38,084 bases of DNA from Chlorobium sp. (GCA_005843835.1 SZXZ01000052.1:1-38084); one strand, 5' to 3'. Positions 19,311 to 27,691 are shown, numbered from the stretch's first letter. Notes: generated by a model from the sequence alone, not told the origin. Program-made: numbers and translations.

Positions 19311-19468
19311 TTCTGGATAAGATTTCCCACCTGATTCAATACGGCATCCGAAACAAACAGTCCTGCTCCTCCAACCACAATACCCGATGCTCCGTGCAGA
19401 AGAATCGGCACACCTAAAGGCGAAAACAATAAAACCCCACCAACCAGACCTACAGCTTCTTTCAACAT
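19205..19468 (-). CDS. Small hydrophobic protein of unknown function
   Basis: An 87-residue ORF with a glycine-rich hydrophobic N-terminal half (two likely membrane helices, about residues 5-22 and 24-42) and a basic C-terminal tail. AGAGAG lies six bases before the ATG. The last 106 bases run antisense to the 3' end of the permease gene. The 158 bases outside the overlap contain no other gene and read as a coherent membrane segment. I do not recognise a family. It could be a chance frame in part, so confidence is moderate. Confidence 0.45.
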   Translation of the reverse strand: MLKEAVGLVGGVLLFSPLGVPILLHGASGIVVGGAGLFVSDAVLNQVGNLIQNQVLKAVPGLSEAAIRAGMKAKRRVSAMTATDTRV

Positions 19469-19551
19469 AGCACACTCTCTGCTGTTTGCTTATGATTATG
19501 GGATGAGTTTTAATATTTTTAAAAAAATGAAGTAAGAACTCCATGACTGGC

Positions 19552-19590
19552 AAAAAAAAAGCAGCCATTCTTCAGAGAGTGACCGCTTTT
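19552..19590 (-). terminator. Intrinsic terminator of the bchU operon
   Basis: On the minus strand, AAAAGCGG pairs with CTGCTTTT (one G-U pair) and a run of nine T follows, beginning 12 bases after the bchU stop codon. This fits a Rho-independent terminator. Confidence 0.75.
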
Positions 19591-19601
19591 AAATGTTACG
19601 T

Positions 19602-20621
19602 TTATGCTGCTTTTACTGCTTCACACAGCAGGTGACCATACTTTCTCACGGTTCGAATATCCCTGAATCCGAGCGATTCCAGAATTTCTTTGTACATGCT
19701 TTGCTGCTTGAACCCAAGCACAGAAAATGGCATTCCGGTGCCGAGTATATAATGACTCAGGTAGTCAAAATTCGGGTTTTCAGGGTCATCAATAATCATG
19801 TCGAGAATAAGCAGTCTTCCACCCGGAGGCAGTGCTTCATAAGCCTTTCGGCATAACATATCAGTCAGTTGCTCATTTGCCGAATATAAAATTCTGCAGA
19901 ACATGACAGCATCAGCTGCAGGGTATGCATCCCTGTAAATATCTACAGCGACTCCTCTAAGCCGGTCACCAACACCCTTTTCCAGAGCGTTTTCATTAAC
20001 CAGTTCAATAGCCCCGGGGAGGTTCAGTATGGTCGAATCAAGCTGAGGAAACTTCTTTAAAAGAGCGGCTGAAATATCACCAATGCCTCCGCCGACATCC
20101 ACAAGAGTCTTTGTGGTCGAAAGGTCAGCCTCTTCCAGAAGCAGCATAATAGCAAAATGAGCATTGCAGCGGTGAATCTCCTCAAAATACAGATTATCTT
20201 CACGGGTTACCGGAGGATAGGCAACTTCCCCCTTGAAATTCATGTTACCCTTGACAGCATCAGCAATTTTCAGGTAAAAATTATCCGAAAGGTTCACCAT
20301 AGCCTTAGCCAAAGGAGTCATATAGAGGTTAGGGTGTTCAGGATTCGGCAGAAACATCCTTTTCGCAAATGATGTAAGGCTCCATTTTCCCTCAAGAAGC
20401 GAGGTAATTCCCATGTGACGAAGAGCCTCAAGCAGCATCACAAGTCTTTGAGGTACAGCACCTACAGCAGCTGCGAGTGTTTCAATGCTTTTTGCTTCAT
20501 TACTGAGGTGCCCAAACAAGTCAAGCTCGAGAGCAGCTTTAAAACAGCCGCACTCCACAAGTCCTTTGAAAATAAGTTCATTGGCCCTCTGATTATGTTG
20601 TAGTAACTCCTGATCATTCAT
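19602..20621 (-). CDS. bchU: Bacteriochlorophyllide C-20 methyltransferase
   Basis: Transfers a methyl group from SAM to the C-20 position of the chlorin ring, separating BChl c (or e) synthesis from BChl d. It has 339 residues, almost the same length as the structurally known Chlorobaculum tepidum enzyme. Shared segments include NELIFKGLVE, YPPVTREDNLYFEEIHR, DVGGGIGDISAALLK (SAM loop at 177-182), the run TILNLPGAIELVNENA, and FCRILYSANEQL. The N-terminal half is the dimerisation/winged-helix region of plant-type O-methyltransferases. The frame is intact, unlike the inactivated bchU of BChl d strains. It is the last gene of an operon with a BchE-family radical SAM protein and an ArsA-like ATPase. 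Confidence 0.95.
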   Translation of the reverse strand: MNDQELLQHNQRANELIFKGLVECGCFKAALELDLFGHLSNEAKSIETLAAAVGAVPQRLVMLLEALRHMGITSLLEGKWSLTSFAKRMFLPNPEHPNLYMTPLAKAMVNLSDNFYLKIADAVKGNMNFKGEVAYPPVTREDNLYFEEIHRCNAHFAIMLLLEEADLSTTKTLVDVGGGIGDISAALLKKFPQLDSTILNLPGAIELVNENALEKGVGDRLRGVAVDIYRDAYPAADAVMFCRILYSANEQLTDMLCRKAYEALPPGGRLLILDMIIDDPENPNFDYLSHYILGTGMPFSVLGFKQQSMYKEILESLGFRDIRTVRKYGHLLCEAVKAA

Positions 20622-20674
20622 GATAGATGCAAAGTCTAATAAGTTAAAAGAGAGTATTCAACCAAAAAGACCTT

Positions 20675-20698
20675 ACAGGTATAAGGGGGGTTACCTGT
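20675..20698 (-). other. Intercistronic hairpin between the radical SAM gene and bchU
   Basis: The perfect inverted repeat ACAGGTA/TACCTGT has a 10-nt loop rich in C on the RNA strand. It covers the stop codon of the radical SAM gene. A short T5 run lies about 10 bases downstream. It may act as a weak terminator or RNA-stability element that adjusts bchU relative to the upstream genes. Confidence 0.4.
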
Positions 20699-22157
20699 TG
20701 AAATAATTAAAAATCATAATTCTGTTTTTTGCCAGAAATTCTATTGGAGCATCAAGTATGCCCTCTTTGATGTTGTGATCACGTTCGAAGGTTCCGAGCT
20801 GTTCCTGCAGATTTTTTCGGAACGCAAGACTTGTTACAAGGTTAAGCAGCTTATAAGGATTGCGCCTCACCCTGTTGGCAATGTTTTTCCAGGAATATGC
20901 CTTGTAATAGCTGGTCATAAACTTATGCTGAAATTTTACAGGGTCATATCTCTCCGATTTGATGACCAGATTCATCGCGTTATATTTATCCCAATCCTCA
21001 TTGGTAATCCAGCCCTTGCTTTTGTATTCCCAGTACATAGTTGTACCCGGATATGGTGTGATAATCTGAAAAATCGGCATAAATACACTGTTTTTACCGA
21101 CAAACTTCACAAGTTCATCCATATCTTCAAAAGTGTCAAGAGAAGGATTGACTAAAAAATTTCCCTGAACATTCAGTCCGGCCTGCCGGCACTCTTCAAT
21201 CAGTCGTGAAAATTTATCAGCCGAATTGACATGACCTTTATTATAGGCTTCAAGAGTACTTTGATTTATTGACTCAAACCCGACAAGTACCATAATGCAC
21301 CCGGCTTCAACAAGCCGTTTAACCGTTTCCTTATCTTCCAGAAAATTGATGCTGAAAAAAACACTGAAATTAATATTGCACTCCTTAATCAGTTCAAGCG
21401 ACTCCCATAACCGTTTTTTGCTGACCCCAAGGTTCTCATCACAAAGCATGAACCATGGCTTGGATGATTTGCCATTTGCCTTAAAAAAAACCTTTTTGGC
21501 CATCTCAATCTGTTTTTTCAGCTCTTCAGGCTTTTGTGCACGATAAAGCTTTCCGGTAAAATTCGGTGTTACGCAAAACGAACACTCATAAGGGCACCCT
21601 CGGGTTATATAAAGCGGGATAGATTTCGTCCCGTCAACTTTTTCCCGCTTCGAAGCTTTGGCAATTCGCTCATAATCCAGCGGAAGAACTTCCTTTACAG
21701 GCTCAAAATCCTTAGAATCATACAGTGGTTTCAACCGGTTGAGAGCAACATCCTCAAGCACCGTATGCCAGAGGTTTTCTGCCTCCCCCCGCACAATACT
21801 GTCCGCATGCACTGTAGCTTCTTCAATATTGAACGAAACATGAAGCCCGCCCAGCATTACCTTGGTACCTTTTTTTAAAAAACCGTCCGCAATTTCATAC
21901 CCCCTGGTAGCATCTATGGTTCTCGAAGTAATGCCGACAAGGTCGTAATCCCCGTCATAATTGATTCGATCACCAAAATGTTCATCAACAATCTCAATAT
22001 GGTGGTGCTCGGGAGTAAGGCTTACCAGTACGCCAATCGCCATATTAAAAAGCGGCTTCTGGTTTGTTTTCGAGTCTTTTTTCCCTTTCGGAGCTATAAA
22101 AAGAATATTGAGAGGCTTATTGCGTAAATCTTCAGAGTCATTCATGTTTGCGTACAT
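20691..22157 (-). CDS. B12-binding-type radical SAM protein, BchE/BchQ/BchR family
   Basis: A 488-residue enzyme. An N-terminal B12-binding-type domain covers about residues 15-135 ([38 protein letters not shown]). The radical SAM domain has the canonical CxxxCxxC at Cys188, Cys192 and Cys195 ([10 protein letters not shown]), binding the [4Fe-4S] cluster that cleaves SAM. The C-terminal region resembles the BchE/BchQ/BchR group, which includes the C-8 and C-12 side-chain methyltransferases and the anaerobic cyclase of chlorosome pigments. Sitting between an ArsA-like ATPase and bchU, it very likely acts on a bacteriochlorophyll intermediate. Which position it modifies cannot be read from the sequence. 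Confidence 0.8.
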   Translation of the reverse strand: MYANMNDSEDLRNKPLNILFIAPKGKKDSKTNQKPLFNMAIGVLVSLTPEHHHIEIVDEHFGDRINYDGDYDLVGITSRTIDATRGYEIADGFLKKGTKVMLGGLHVSFNIEEATVHADSIVRGEAENLWHTVLEDVALNRLKPLYDSKDFEPVKEVLPLDYERIAKASKREKVDGTKSIPLYITRGCPYECSFCVTPNFTGKLYRAQKPEELKKQIEMAKKVFFKANGKSSKPWFMLCDENLGVSKKRLWESLELIKECNINFSVFFSINFLEDKETVKRLVEAGCIMVLVGFESINQSTLEAYNKGHVNSADKFSRLIEECRQAGLNVQGNFLVNPSLDTFEDMDELVKFVGKNSVFMPIFQIITPYPGTTMYWEYKSKGWITNEDWDKYNAMNLVIKSERYDPVKFQHKFMTSYYKAYSWKNIANRVRRNPYKLLNLVTSLAFRKNLQEQLGTFERDHNIKEGILDAPIEFLAKNRIMIFNYFNR

Positions 22158-22183
22158 ATATTAAACAGAGTTTCAGCTTTAGC

Positions 22184-23407
22184 TCAATTAACGGTCTTGT
22201 TAACTTCTTTGTTCTTATGGTTCTCTTCATGCTGGGTAAGATCAAAGGGGATGTGGAGCCATTTGTCTTTAAAAAAAGCTTCACCAGGTTCAAGCCCCGT
22301 CAAGCTGATGGGAAGCGTGATAATTTTACGCTGATTGCCTATATGCACAAACAGCTCATCTCCTGTAACCCACACGTCGATATCGCTGGGATTGGCAAAC
22401 ATAAGCTTTAGCTGAACTTGATAAATATTGCCAATACGGACAAATTTTATTGGAGGTTCATCATACATCATGACTGAAGGATCACTATCTCCATACATGT
22501 CTTTGGCAAAAAGCTCAAGCGACTTAAGCCCGACAATTTCATTTTCGTACATCCTGAGTTGTGTTACCGGTAGGGGAGCAAAGCCCTCAATAATCTCTCC
22601 AAGGTACTTCTGCTGAATAGTTTTCCATTTCTCCAGATATCCGCTGTTTTCCTTCGTGTCAAGCAACCTGTTGACGAGTATCATATCCACCTTGAACCCG
22701 TAAAGGTTCAAATAAGTCAAAGCCCTCATCGTCTCTTTGATCGACATTTTCTCGGCGTTCATTACCAGACGGACAGTCGATTTTACATTATCAGTCAGGA
22801 TCTCCCGAATATCAACAAGCTCGTCAAAAACCTGATCTACAGAATCCACAGCATCTGCAGGCGGTACATAAAAGGCGATTTTATCACCCATTTTCGAAAG
22901 AGGCTTGCTGAGAGGTTTGATAATATATTTTGTAACACTTTTTACAGCTTTCATCCCCCAGGCCAAAGTGTCAGGAAGCGACAAAAGCCTCAGGGTTTCA
23001 CCAGTCGGAGCGGTATCAAGCACCAGAACATCATAAAGCCCGGAAGCCTTATAACGCTTGATTCTCAACAGCGAAAACAGCTCTTCCATCCCGGGAAGGA
23101 TGGTCATTTCATCAGCAACGACTCCTGAAACACCCTGACCCATAAAAATTTTAGTATAAAACTTCTGCACAGACTGCCAGTTCTGTTTAAGATCAACATA
23201 AGGGTTGACCTCAATGGCATGAAGGTTTTCTCTGATTTTTGTCGGTTCGGGGCCAAGAGGCAGGTTAAACGAGTCCGAAAGACTATGTGCCGGATCGGTT
23301 GAAAGCACAAGAGTACGATAACCAAGCTGCGACAAACGGACGGCTGTAGCGGCAGAAACACTGGTTTTACCTACTCCGCCTTTACCTGTAAACGTTAGAA
23401 TACGCAT
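22184..23407 (-). CDS. ArsA/GET3-type ATPase with C-terminal HSP20-like domain
   Basis: A 407-residue ATPase. The deviant Walker A loop is FTGKGGVGKTSVSAA (residues 6-20). STDPAHSLSDSFN is the switch region of ArsA/GET3 proteins, and LVLDTAPTGETLRLLSLP is the A-loop segment. About residues 320-395 (VWVTGDELFVHIGNQRK, then EAFFKDKWLHIPF) look like the small beta-sandwich found at the end of ArsA-family proteins of photosynthetic bacteria. Green sulfur bacteria carry several such ATPases, whose role is unsettled; membrane or chlorosome protein handling is often suggested. It leads the operon with the radical SAM protein (26-bp gap) and bchU, with no arsenic-resistance genes nearby. Confidence 0.85.
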   Translation of the reverse strand: MRILTFTGKGGVGKTSVSAATAVRLSQLGYRTLVLSTDPAHSLSDSFNLPLGPEPTKIRENLHAIEVNPYVDLKQNWQSVQKFYTKIFMGQGVSGVVADEMTILPGMEELFSLLRIKRYKASGLYDVLVLDTAPTGETLRLLSLPDTLAWGMKAVKSVTKYIIKPLSKPLSKMGDKIAFYVPPADAVDSVDQVFDELVDIREILTDNVKSTVRLVMNAEKMSIKETMRALTYLNLYGFKVDMILVNRLLDTKENSGYLEKWKTIQQKYLGEIIEGFAPLPVTQLRMYENEIVGLKSLELFAKDMYGDSDPSVMMYDEPPIKFVRIGNIYQVQLKLMFANPSDIDVWVTGDELFVHIGNQRKIITLPISLTGLEPGEAFFKDKWLHIPFDLTQHEENHKNKEVNKTVN

Positions 23408-23708
23408 GAATACGGGTTATTTTAAATCAAGTAATTACAGAGAAAAAATGTAAAAGCTAAAGCTACTGCTCATGCAGAGCTGTTACAACCACTAAACAAT
23501 ATATCTATATATAAATATTTAGGTTAGTGGATACTAAGAAGGTATGGGGTAGGTAAAAACATTTTTCATCTCCATAACAAAGTGCTTTCTTAAAACCAGC
23601 ATTATAAAAAGATGTCGACATATAAAATTTGACCTCCATTTTATAATAATCGGGTAGGGGAGCCCGTTTGTCAATCAATGAAGCTACAGTTTAAACAGGT
23701 ATAATCCT
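23408..23708. promoter_or_regulatory. Intergenic region upstream of the ArsA-rSAM-bchU operon
   Basis: 301 bases, very AT-rich, with no convincing ORF. It contains the perfect inverted repeat CCACTAA (23489-23495) / TTAGTGG (23524-23530) enclosing a 28-bp A/T core. The repeat is about 80-125 bases upstream of the ArsA start, and could be an operator for the pigment operon. It also lies just beyond the 3' end of the AraC-type regulator. Confidence 0.4.
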
Positions 23709-24785
23709 CTATTTTTTATCTACGGAGCAGTTGTTATAATCAAAATTATTTGGACGTTGAATTTTTGACTGAATCGTAGAATCGTTTCTTAATTTTCTCA
23801 AACTTCCGGGTGAGTATCCAAATTGCCGGTTAAACGCATTGATAAAGTGATTGACATGCGAATATCCAAGATTCCTTGCGATAGTTTTCATCGGCGTATC
23901 AGTTTTTTGTAGGGCCGCAAGAGCCTCGTTAAGTCGAACTTCTGCAAAATAACTGAAGAGTGACTTTCCATACTTCTTCTTGAACTCAATACTCAGTTGT
24001 TTTGCGGAAATACCGTATTGTTTCGAAAGTTCATCAAGCGAAGGAACTTTCCCTTGCATATGTATGAGATCATTATGAATATCATGTAATATATACAGAA
24101 TGTTCCGGGTCGATTGCGGCTCCTTTACCCCGTGTGCATAATATTTATAAAGTCCGCACAGATAATCAAGAACCTTGGACTGAGTGTGAAGTTTTGCAAA
24201 ATTTCCGGTCAAATGGTGAGATACAGAGGTATACAGAAGAGCATTGATATGGAGCGGGACCTTGGTAACAGAAGCAGACGGCATCAGCGACAGGTGTAAT
24301 CTTTTCAAAAGCGATTCGGCATACTCTTCTCCACAAAGCTCATTCAGGACAGAGTCGCCTATAATCAGTATAAAATATTCCAAATCCTCGTCTGCAACGA
24401 GTTTTGCGCTGCTGTTCCTGTAATCAAAATGTTGAAATAACGATGCATCTGGCGCTACAATAAAATCCTGTTCAAGATTATGATCCGAAAGAATTATACG
24501 GCCTGTTTTTGTTATTTGAAAACAGAGCACAGGTTCCTTGAAGTGCTCTGTCATTTTCGTAAAAGGGAATACCCGCCCCGAAACTTCAGGCCTGAAGGTA
24601 ACGTTACCCCAGCGAATAACCTGGTTTAAAGGCAGCAGCATAGACTGTACCCACCCGGAGCCAATTTCTTCAGGTATCTGATGAATTATCTTTGGTGAGT
24701 CCTGCTCCAGCCCGCTCCACTCTACAAAAGAATGCTTATCTGAACCTGTCCAGTCAAATCTGCTGGATAATATAGTCGACTCCAT
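23709..24785 (-). CDS. AraC-family transcriptional regulator
   Basis: A 358-residue DNA-binding protein. The C-terminal ~100 residues carry the two helix-turn-helix motifs of AraC/XylS proteins: LDELSKQYGISAKQLSIEFK, then RLNEALAALQ and the consensus IARNLGYSHVNHFINAFNRQ with FGYSPGSLRK. The N-terminal ~250 residues are an unassigned sensor region similar in layout to PchR-type regulators. I chose the ATG at 24785 because AAGGAGG precedes it at ideal spacing; an in-frame ATG at 24818 has no such site. AraC regulators are uncommon in green sulfur bacteria. The neighbouring pigment and chlorosome genes are possible targets (inference). Confidence 0.88.
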   Translation of the reverse strand: MESTILSSRFDWTGSDKHSFVEWSGLEQDSPKIIHQIPEEIGSGWVQSMLLPLNQVIRWGNVTFRPEVSGRVFPFTKMTEHFKEPVLCFQITKTGRIILSDHNLEQDFIVAPDASLFQHFDYRNSSAKLVADEDLEYFILIIGDSVLNELCGEEYAESLLKRLHLSLMPSASVTKVPLHINALLYTSVSHHLTGNFAKLHTQSKVLDYLCGLYKYYAHGVKEPQSTRNILYILHDIHNDLIHMQGKVPSLDELSKQYGISAKQLSIEFKKKYGKSLFSYFAEVRLNEALAALQKTDTPMKTIARNLGYSHVNHFINAFNRQFGYSPGSLRKLRNDSTIQSKIQRPNNFDYNNCSVDKK

Positions 24786-25326
24786 AAGCTCCTCCTTATA
24801 ATAAGTATCACACAACACCTTACGGCCTGAACCATAACAGTAAACGAATCGCTTACAAAGAGCCAGCTCTTCCCTTCACACGGTCTGTCTATGCAACTCA
24901 AAAAACGTTTTAAAAATTACCTTAGTCATAAAAAGACCTGGGGGGAGGGACACCAGGATTAAGATATTTGATTTGGTATATCGTAATACATCTAAAAAAA
25001 ACAACATATACCTATAAAAGGTCTCAATATAATGATTATGTTTAATATAATAAAAGGAGAATAGGGCGAATACAGCTGCTCATATATATATGAGCAGCTG
25101 TATTATAGATATATATTCCGGCTATATCAACGAATTCTCTAATGTCATGGAAGTAATGGTTGAAAATTCGGCCTTGCGTGGAGAAAGAAATCCTGATAAA
25201 TTCATTAAATTCTCATAAATTATCAAGTTCTGTAAAAAGTATAGCAATATTCGGGCGCTTGAATCCCATCTCGATATCAAGAGGCCGGTTCCTTTCAACA
25301 AATGAATGTTCAGTAACCTTTTACTT
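24786..25326. other. Long intergenic region with a large perfect palindrome
   Basis: 541 bases of AT-rich sequence between the AraC gene and a small membrane-protein ORF. No gene of usual size is supported. A 42-codon frame (25090-25218) begins inside the palindrome at 25069-25104 and continues in frame past its stop. It has no recognisable family, so I leave it unannotated. The region probably holds promoters for the AraC gene (minus) and for the chlorosome-side genes (plus). Confidence 0.5.
25069..25104. repeat. 36-bp perfect palindrome
   Basis: The 18 bases AATACAGCTGCTCATATA are followed directly by their exact reverse complement. As RNA this is a stable hairpin of at least 16 bp. No T-run follows on either strand, so it is not a standard terminator; an operator, a cruciform site or an RNA-stability element is possible. 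Confidence 0.9.
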
Positions 25327-25449
25327 ATGCAAGAAATTCTTCAATACACAACTTTTATTGCCCCGGTAGTTTATTTTCTTGGAGGTGTTTTTATAGTTAT
25401 TCTTCTAAACAAGTTTATCGGCAAACAGCACTCAGCTCCCGAAAAATAA
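25327..25449 (+). CDS. 40-residue single-helix membrane miniprotein
   Basis: The ORF starts MQEILQYTTFIAPVVYFLGG, continues with VFIVILLNKFIGKQ and ends HSAPEK. It has a short acidic N-terminus, one strongly hydrophobic segment of about 22 residues (9-30) and a positively charged C-terminal tail. This is the layout of small membrane subunits of respiratory or photosynthetic complexes. There is no strong Shine-Dalgarno sequence, which is also true of the csm gene 215 bases downstream. Too short for standard gene finders; no family recognised. Coding status rests on the coherent membrane-protein pattern. Confidence 0.5.
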   Translation: MQEILQYTTFIAPVVYFLGGVFIVILLNKFIGKQHSAPEK

Positions 25450-25663
25450 ATATAAAGCAGGTAAGCCATAGGGTCTTTGGTTCCTTAGGGTTACTGTAAG
25501 CTTTCATTAACTATCCAGAGAGCAAGTTGTACCGTTCATATACTATTTAGTTCAAGATAATTGTTTAAAATATTTTAACTTAGCAGTACGATATATATAT
25601 ATAATATCACAATAATTTTGACCCGTAAGGTTTCTTTAATCAACAAACAAACCAATAAAAATC

Positions 25664-25891
25664 ATGGCAAACGATGCAATTAACGATTTTTCAGTAGCTC
25701 TCAACAATCTTCTCCAGACTGTTGGAACACTTGCTCAGCAGTTGGTTGAGCTGGTAAGTGCTGTCATCAATACAGCTGGTTCAATTATTGAGCCTCTTGG
25801 CAAAACAGCCACAGGTCTTGTTGGTGGCGCAACAACAACTGTTACCCAGGTTTTCCAGGGTGCAGCAGCAGCAGTTACTCCTAAAAAGTAA
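25664..25891 (+). CDS. csmB: Chlorosome envelope protein of the CsmB/CsmF family
   Basis: A 75-residue protein of the chlorosome monolayer envelope, which covers the bacteriochlorophyll aggregates in the green sulfur bacterial antenna. It resembles CsmB/CsmF in length, in the amphipathic alanine/valine-rich body, and in the C-terminal segment EPLGKTATGLVGGATTTVTQ followed by a short run ending in TPKK. I recall CsmB sequences ending in a similar GKTA...TQ...PKK pattern. The choice of CsmB over CsmF is from memory and not proven. An intrinsic terminator follows within 20 bases, so it is probably monocistronic and highly expressed. The start has no obvious Shine-Dalgarno site. Confidence 0.8.
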   Translation: MANDAINDFSVALNNLLQTVGTLAQQLVELVSAVINTAGSIIEPLGKTATGLVGGATTTVTQVFQGAAAAVTPKK

Positions 25892-25909
25892 TCGTTCGAA
25901 TTATTTAAG

Positions 25910-25947
25910 AAGCACCTTCTGGCACAATCCCATAAGGTGCTTTTTTT
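25910..25947 (+). terminator. Intrinsic terminator of the csm gene
   Basis: AAGCACCTT pairs with AAGGTGCTT across a 15-nt loop, followed by a run of seven T. It begins 18 bases after the csm stop codon. Confidence 0.92.
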
Positions 25948-26052
25948 CTGGTACCCGGCCTATGTCAATACCTCCTTATACAACTGTATCAAATACAAGT
26001 AACACCAGCTTGAACCCTGCCGACTGAAATTAAATTCACTTCAAGGAAACCC

Positions 26053-26343
26053 ATGTCAAAGCTTGTTGTCGTAGCAAAAGTAGTCGCCAAAAACGAATTT
26101 CGAGAGAACGTCAAAAATGAGCTGTTAAAACTCATACCTCCAACCAGACTGGAAAGCGGTTGTATTGATTACACACTGCATCAGGATAATGAAGATCCCT
26201 CAACATTTATCTTTTACGAAACGTGGGAAAATCTTGCCACTCTCGAACAGCATTTGGAAACCGACCACTACAAATCGCACGCAAAAGCCGTCCATGGCAT
26301 GATTGCCGATAAAGCGGTATATAAAATGACCAGAATTGAATAA
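26053..26343 (+). CDS. ABM-domain protein (putative quinol monooxygenase family)
   Basis: A 96-residue protein of the antibiotic-biosynthesis-monooxygenase (ABM) dimeric alpha/beta-barrel family, similar in layout to YgiN. Typical segments are RLESGCIDYTLHQDNEDPST and FIFYETWENLATLEQHLETD. The conserved WENLATLEQH helix marks the fold. Members oxidise quinols or act as small-molecule or haem-degrading proteins, so the reaction here is not settled. It lies alone between the csm terminator and the LolC/E paralogue, 55 bases upstream of the latter. Confidence 0.85.
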   Translation: MSKLVVVAKVVAKNEFRENVKNELLKLIPPTRLESGCIDYTLHQDNEDPSTFIFYETWENLATLEQHLETDHYKSHAKAVHGMIADKAVYKMTRIE

Positions 26344-26398
26344 CGTGTAAAAGCTGACAATTCCCTGAAAACCTGAAATAAATGATAGTTCCTCTTGT

Positions 26399-27643
26399 AT
26401 GAAAACAGGGTTTTGGATAGCTCAACGCTTTAGCTTTGCCCGTAAAAGATTCAGGGTTATAAATATTATTTCAGCAATAAGTCTTGCAGGAATCGTTATA
26501 GGTGTCAGCACCCTCCTCGTTGTCATGAGCGTGTTAAACGGATTTCAAAAACTTGCCAGAGATCTTTTTATCACCATCGACAGCCCCGCCCAGTTTGTCC
26601 CCATACATGGCAGAACAGTAGCATTGTCCGACTCTCTTCTGCAATCTATACGAGCACTCGAAGGTGTCGGAACAGCAGAGCCGTTTGCCGAAGGAGAAGC
26701 TGTAATGGCAAGCGGGAAAAAAAGTGAACTCGTCGTGGTCAAGGGGTTCAGCGATACAGCGCACCATCATCTCATGCACGTCACCCACCGGACCAACCCG
26801 TACTTTACTTCCGAAACCATTGCAGCAGGTGAGATACTAGCCAACAGAACAAACCTCTACGCCGAAAAACAAGTCAAACTATTCAGTCCGGAACTGATTT
26901 CCCTGGGTCTCGAATCCCTGTCACAACCCTACCTGATACCAATGCTGGGTATCCCGGAAACAAGAGTAACATCAGTATTTTCCCTCCAGAAAATATTCGA
27001 CGACCGCTACGTACTGACCTCAAACCTGTTCGCCCAAAAAATTCTTCTTCTTGGAAGGGGAGAGTATTCAGGTATCGATATCCGCCCGAAAGAAGGTTAT
27101 TCAAGCGACGCCGTTACCCTCAACCTCAAGCAATGGCTGGCAAAAAGCCCCATGAAATCCGCCTGGAAAGTCCGGACACTCGAAGAAAAATACACCAACA
27201 TCTTCACCGTCATGCAACTCGAAAAATGGGCAAGTTTCAGCATCCTGATGCTGATAATCCTCGTTGCCTCCCTCAGCCTGACAGGAGCACTCGCCATGAC
27301 TGCTATCGACAAACAGCGTGAACTTTTTTATCTCCGATGTCTCGGACTCGAAAAGCCTCAATTCATGTCTATATTCATTATCCAGGGGGGAATCACAGGC
27401 ATCACAGGAACCATTGCAGGTACCACAATCGCATGGACCATCTGTAAACTCCAGGAACTCTACGGCATAGTACAGCTTCCCTCAAAAAGCGCCTTCATTA
27501 TCCCGGCATACCCGGTCAGCATAAACCTCGCCGATTTTGTTATAGTAGCCATTTTCTCAATAACCCTCTGCCTGCTGGTAAGCCTCTATCCAGCACAAAA
27601 AGCTGCAAAAATAGCCACCACCCAAACCCAGAAAACCACCTGA
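26399..27643 (+). CDS. LolC/LolE-type ABC transporter permease (FtsX family)
   Basis: A 414-residue inner-membrane protein built like the one at 18030-19310. The N-terminus FWIAQRFSFARKR leads into a helix at about residues 20-45, followed by a periplasmic domain (about 50-270) and three C-terminal helices. The coupling motif is KQRELFYLRCLGLEKPQFM. Family members release lipoproteins from the inner membrane together with a LolD-type ATPase. The two paralogues differ strongly in sequence, so they may form a LolC/LolE-like pair despite being 8 kb apart. No ATPase gene is nearby. Confidence 0.85.
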   Translation: MKTGFWIAQRFSFARKRFRVINIISAISLAGIVIGVSTLLVVMSVLNGFQKLARDLFITIDSPAQFVPIHGRTVALSDSLLQSIRALEGVGTAEPFAEGEAVMASGKKSELVVVKGFSDTAHHHLMHVTHRTNPYFTSETIAAGEILANRTNLYAEKQVKLFSPELISLGLESLSQPYLIPMLGIPETRVTSVFSLQKIFDDRYVLTSNLFAQKILLLGRGEYSGIDIRPKEGYSSDAVTLNLKQWLAKSPMKSAWKVRTLEEKYTNIFTVMQLEKWASFSILMLIILVASLSLTGALAMTAIDKQRELFYLRCLGLEKPQFMSIFIIQGGITGITGTIAGTTIAWTICKLQELYGIVQLPSKSAFIIPAYPVSINLADFVIVAIFSITLCLLVSLYPAQKAAKIATTQTQKTT

Positions 27644-27691
27644 TACTACACGATAACCTGTCAGTCAATTCTAGAAGCCTGATTACAAAAA

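Noticed and set aside
19645..19660. GGTTCGAATATCC resembling a tRNA T-loop
   Set aside because: Lies within bchU and has no cloverleaf around it; no tRNA in the window.
20691..22157. Naming the radical SAM protein BchQ, BchR or BciD outright
   Set aside because: Motifs and context support the family, but the position it modifies cannot be decided without alignment to the reference proteins.
25090..25218. 42-codon ORF starting inside the 36-bp palindrome
   Set aside because: Protein-like in places, and the frame continues past its stop, but there is no family match and the start lies in the palindrome; not enough to annotate.
25160..25369. 69-residue ORF in the AraC-csm gap
   Set aside because: No ribosome-binding site, low-complexity composition, and it overlaps the better 40-residue membrane ORF in another frame.
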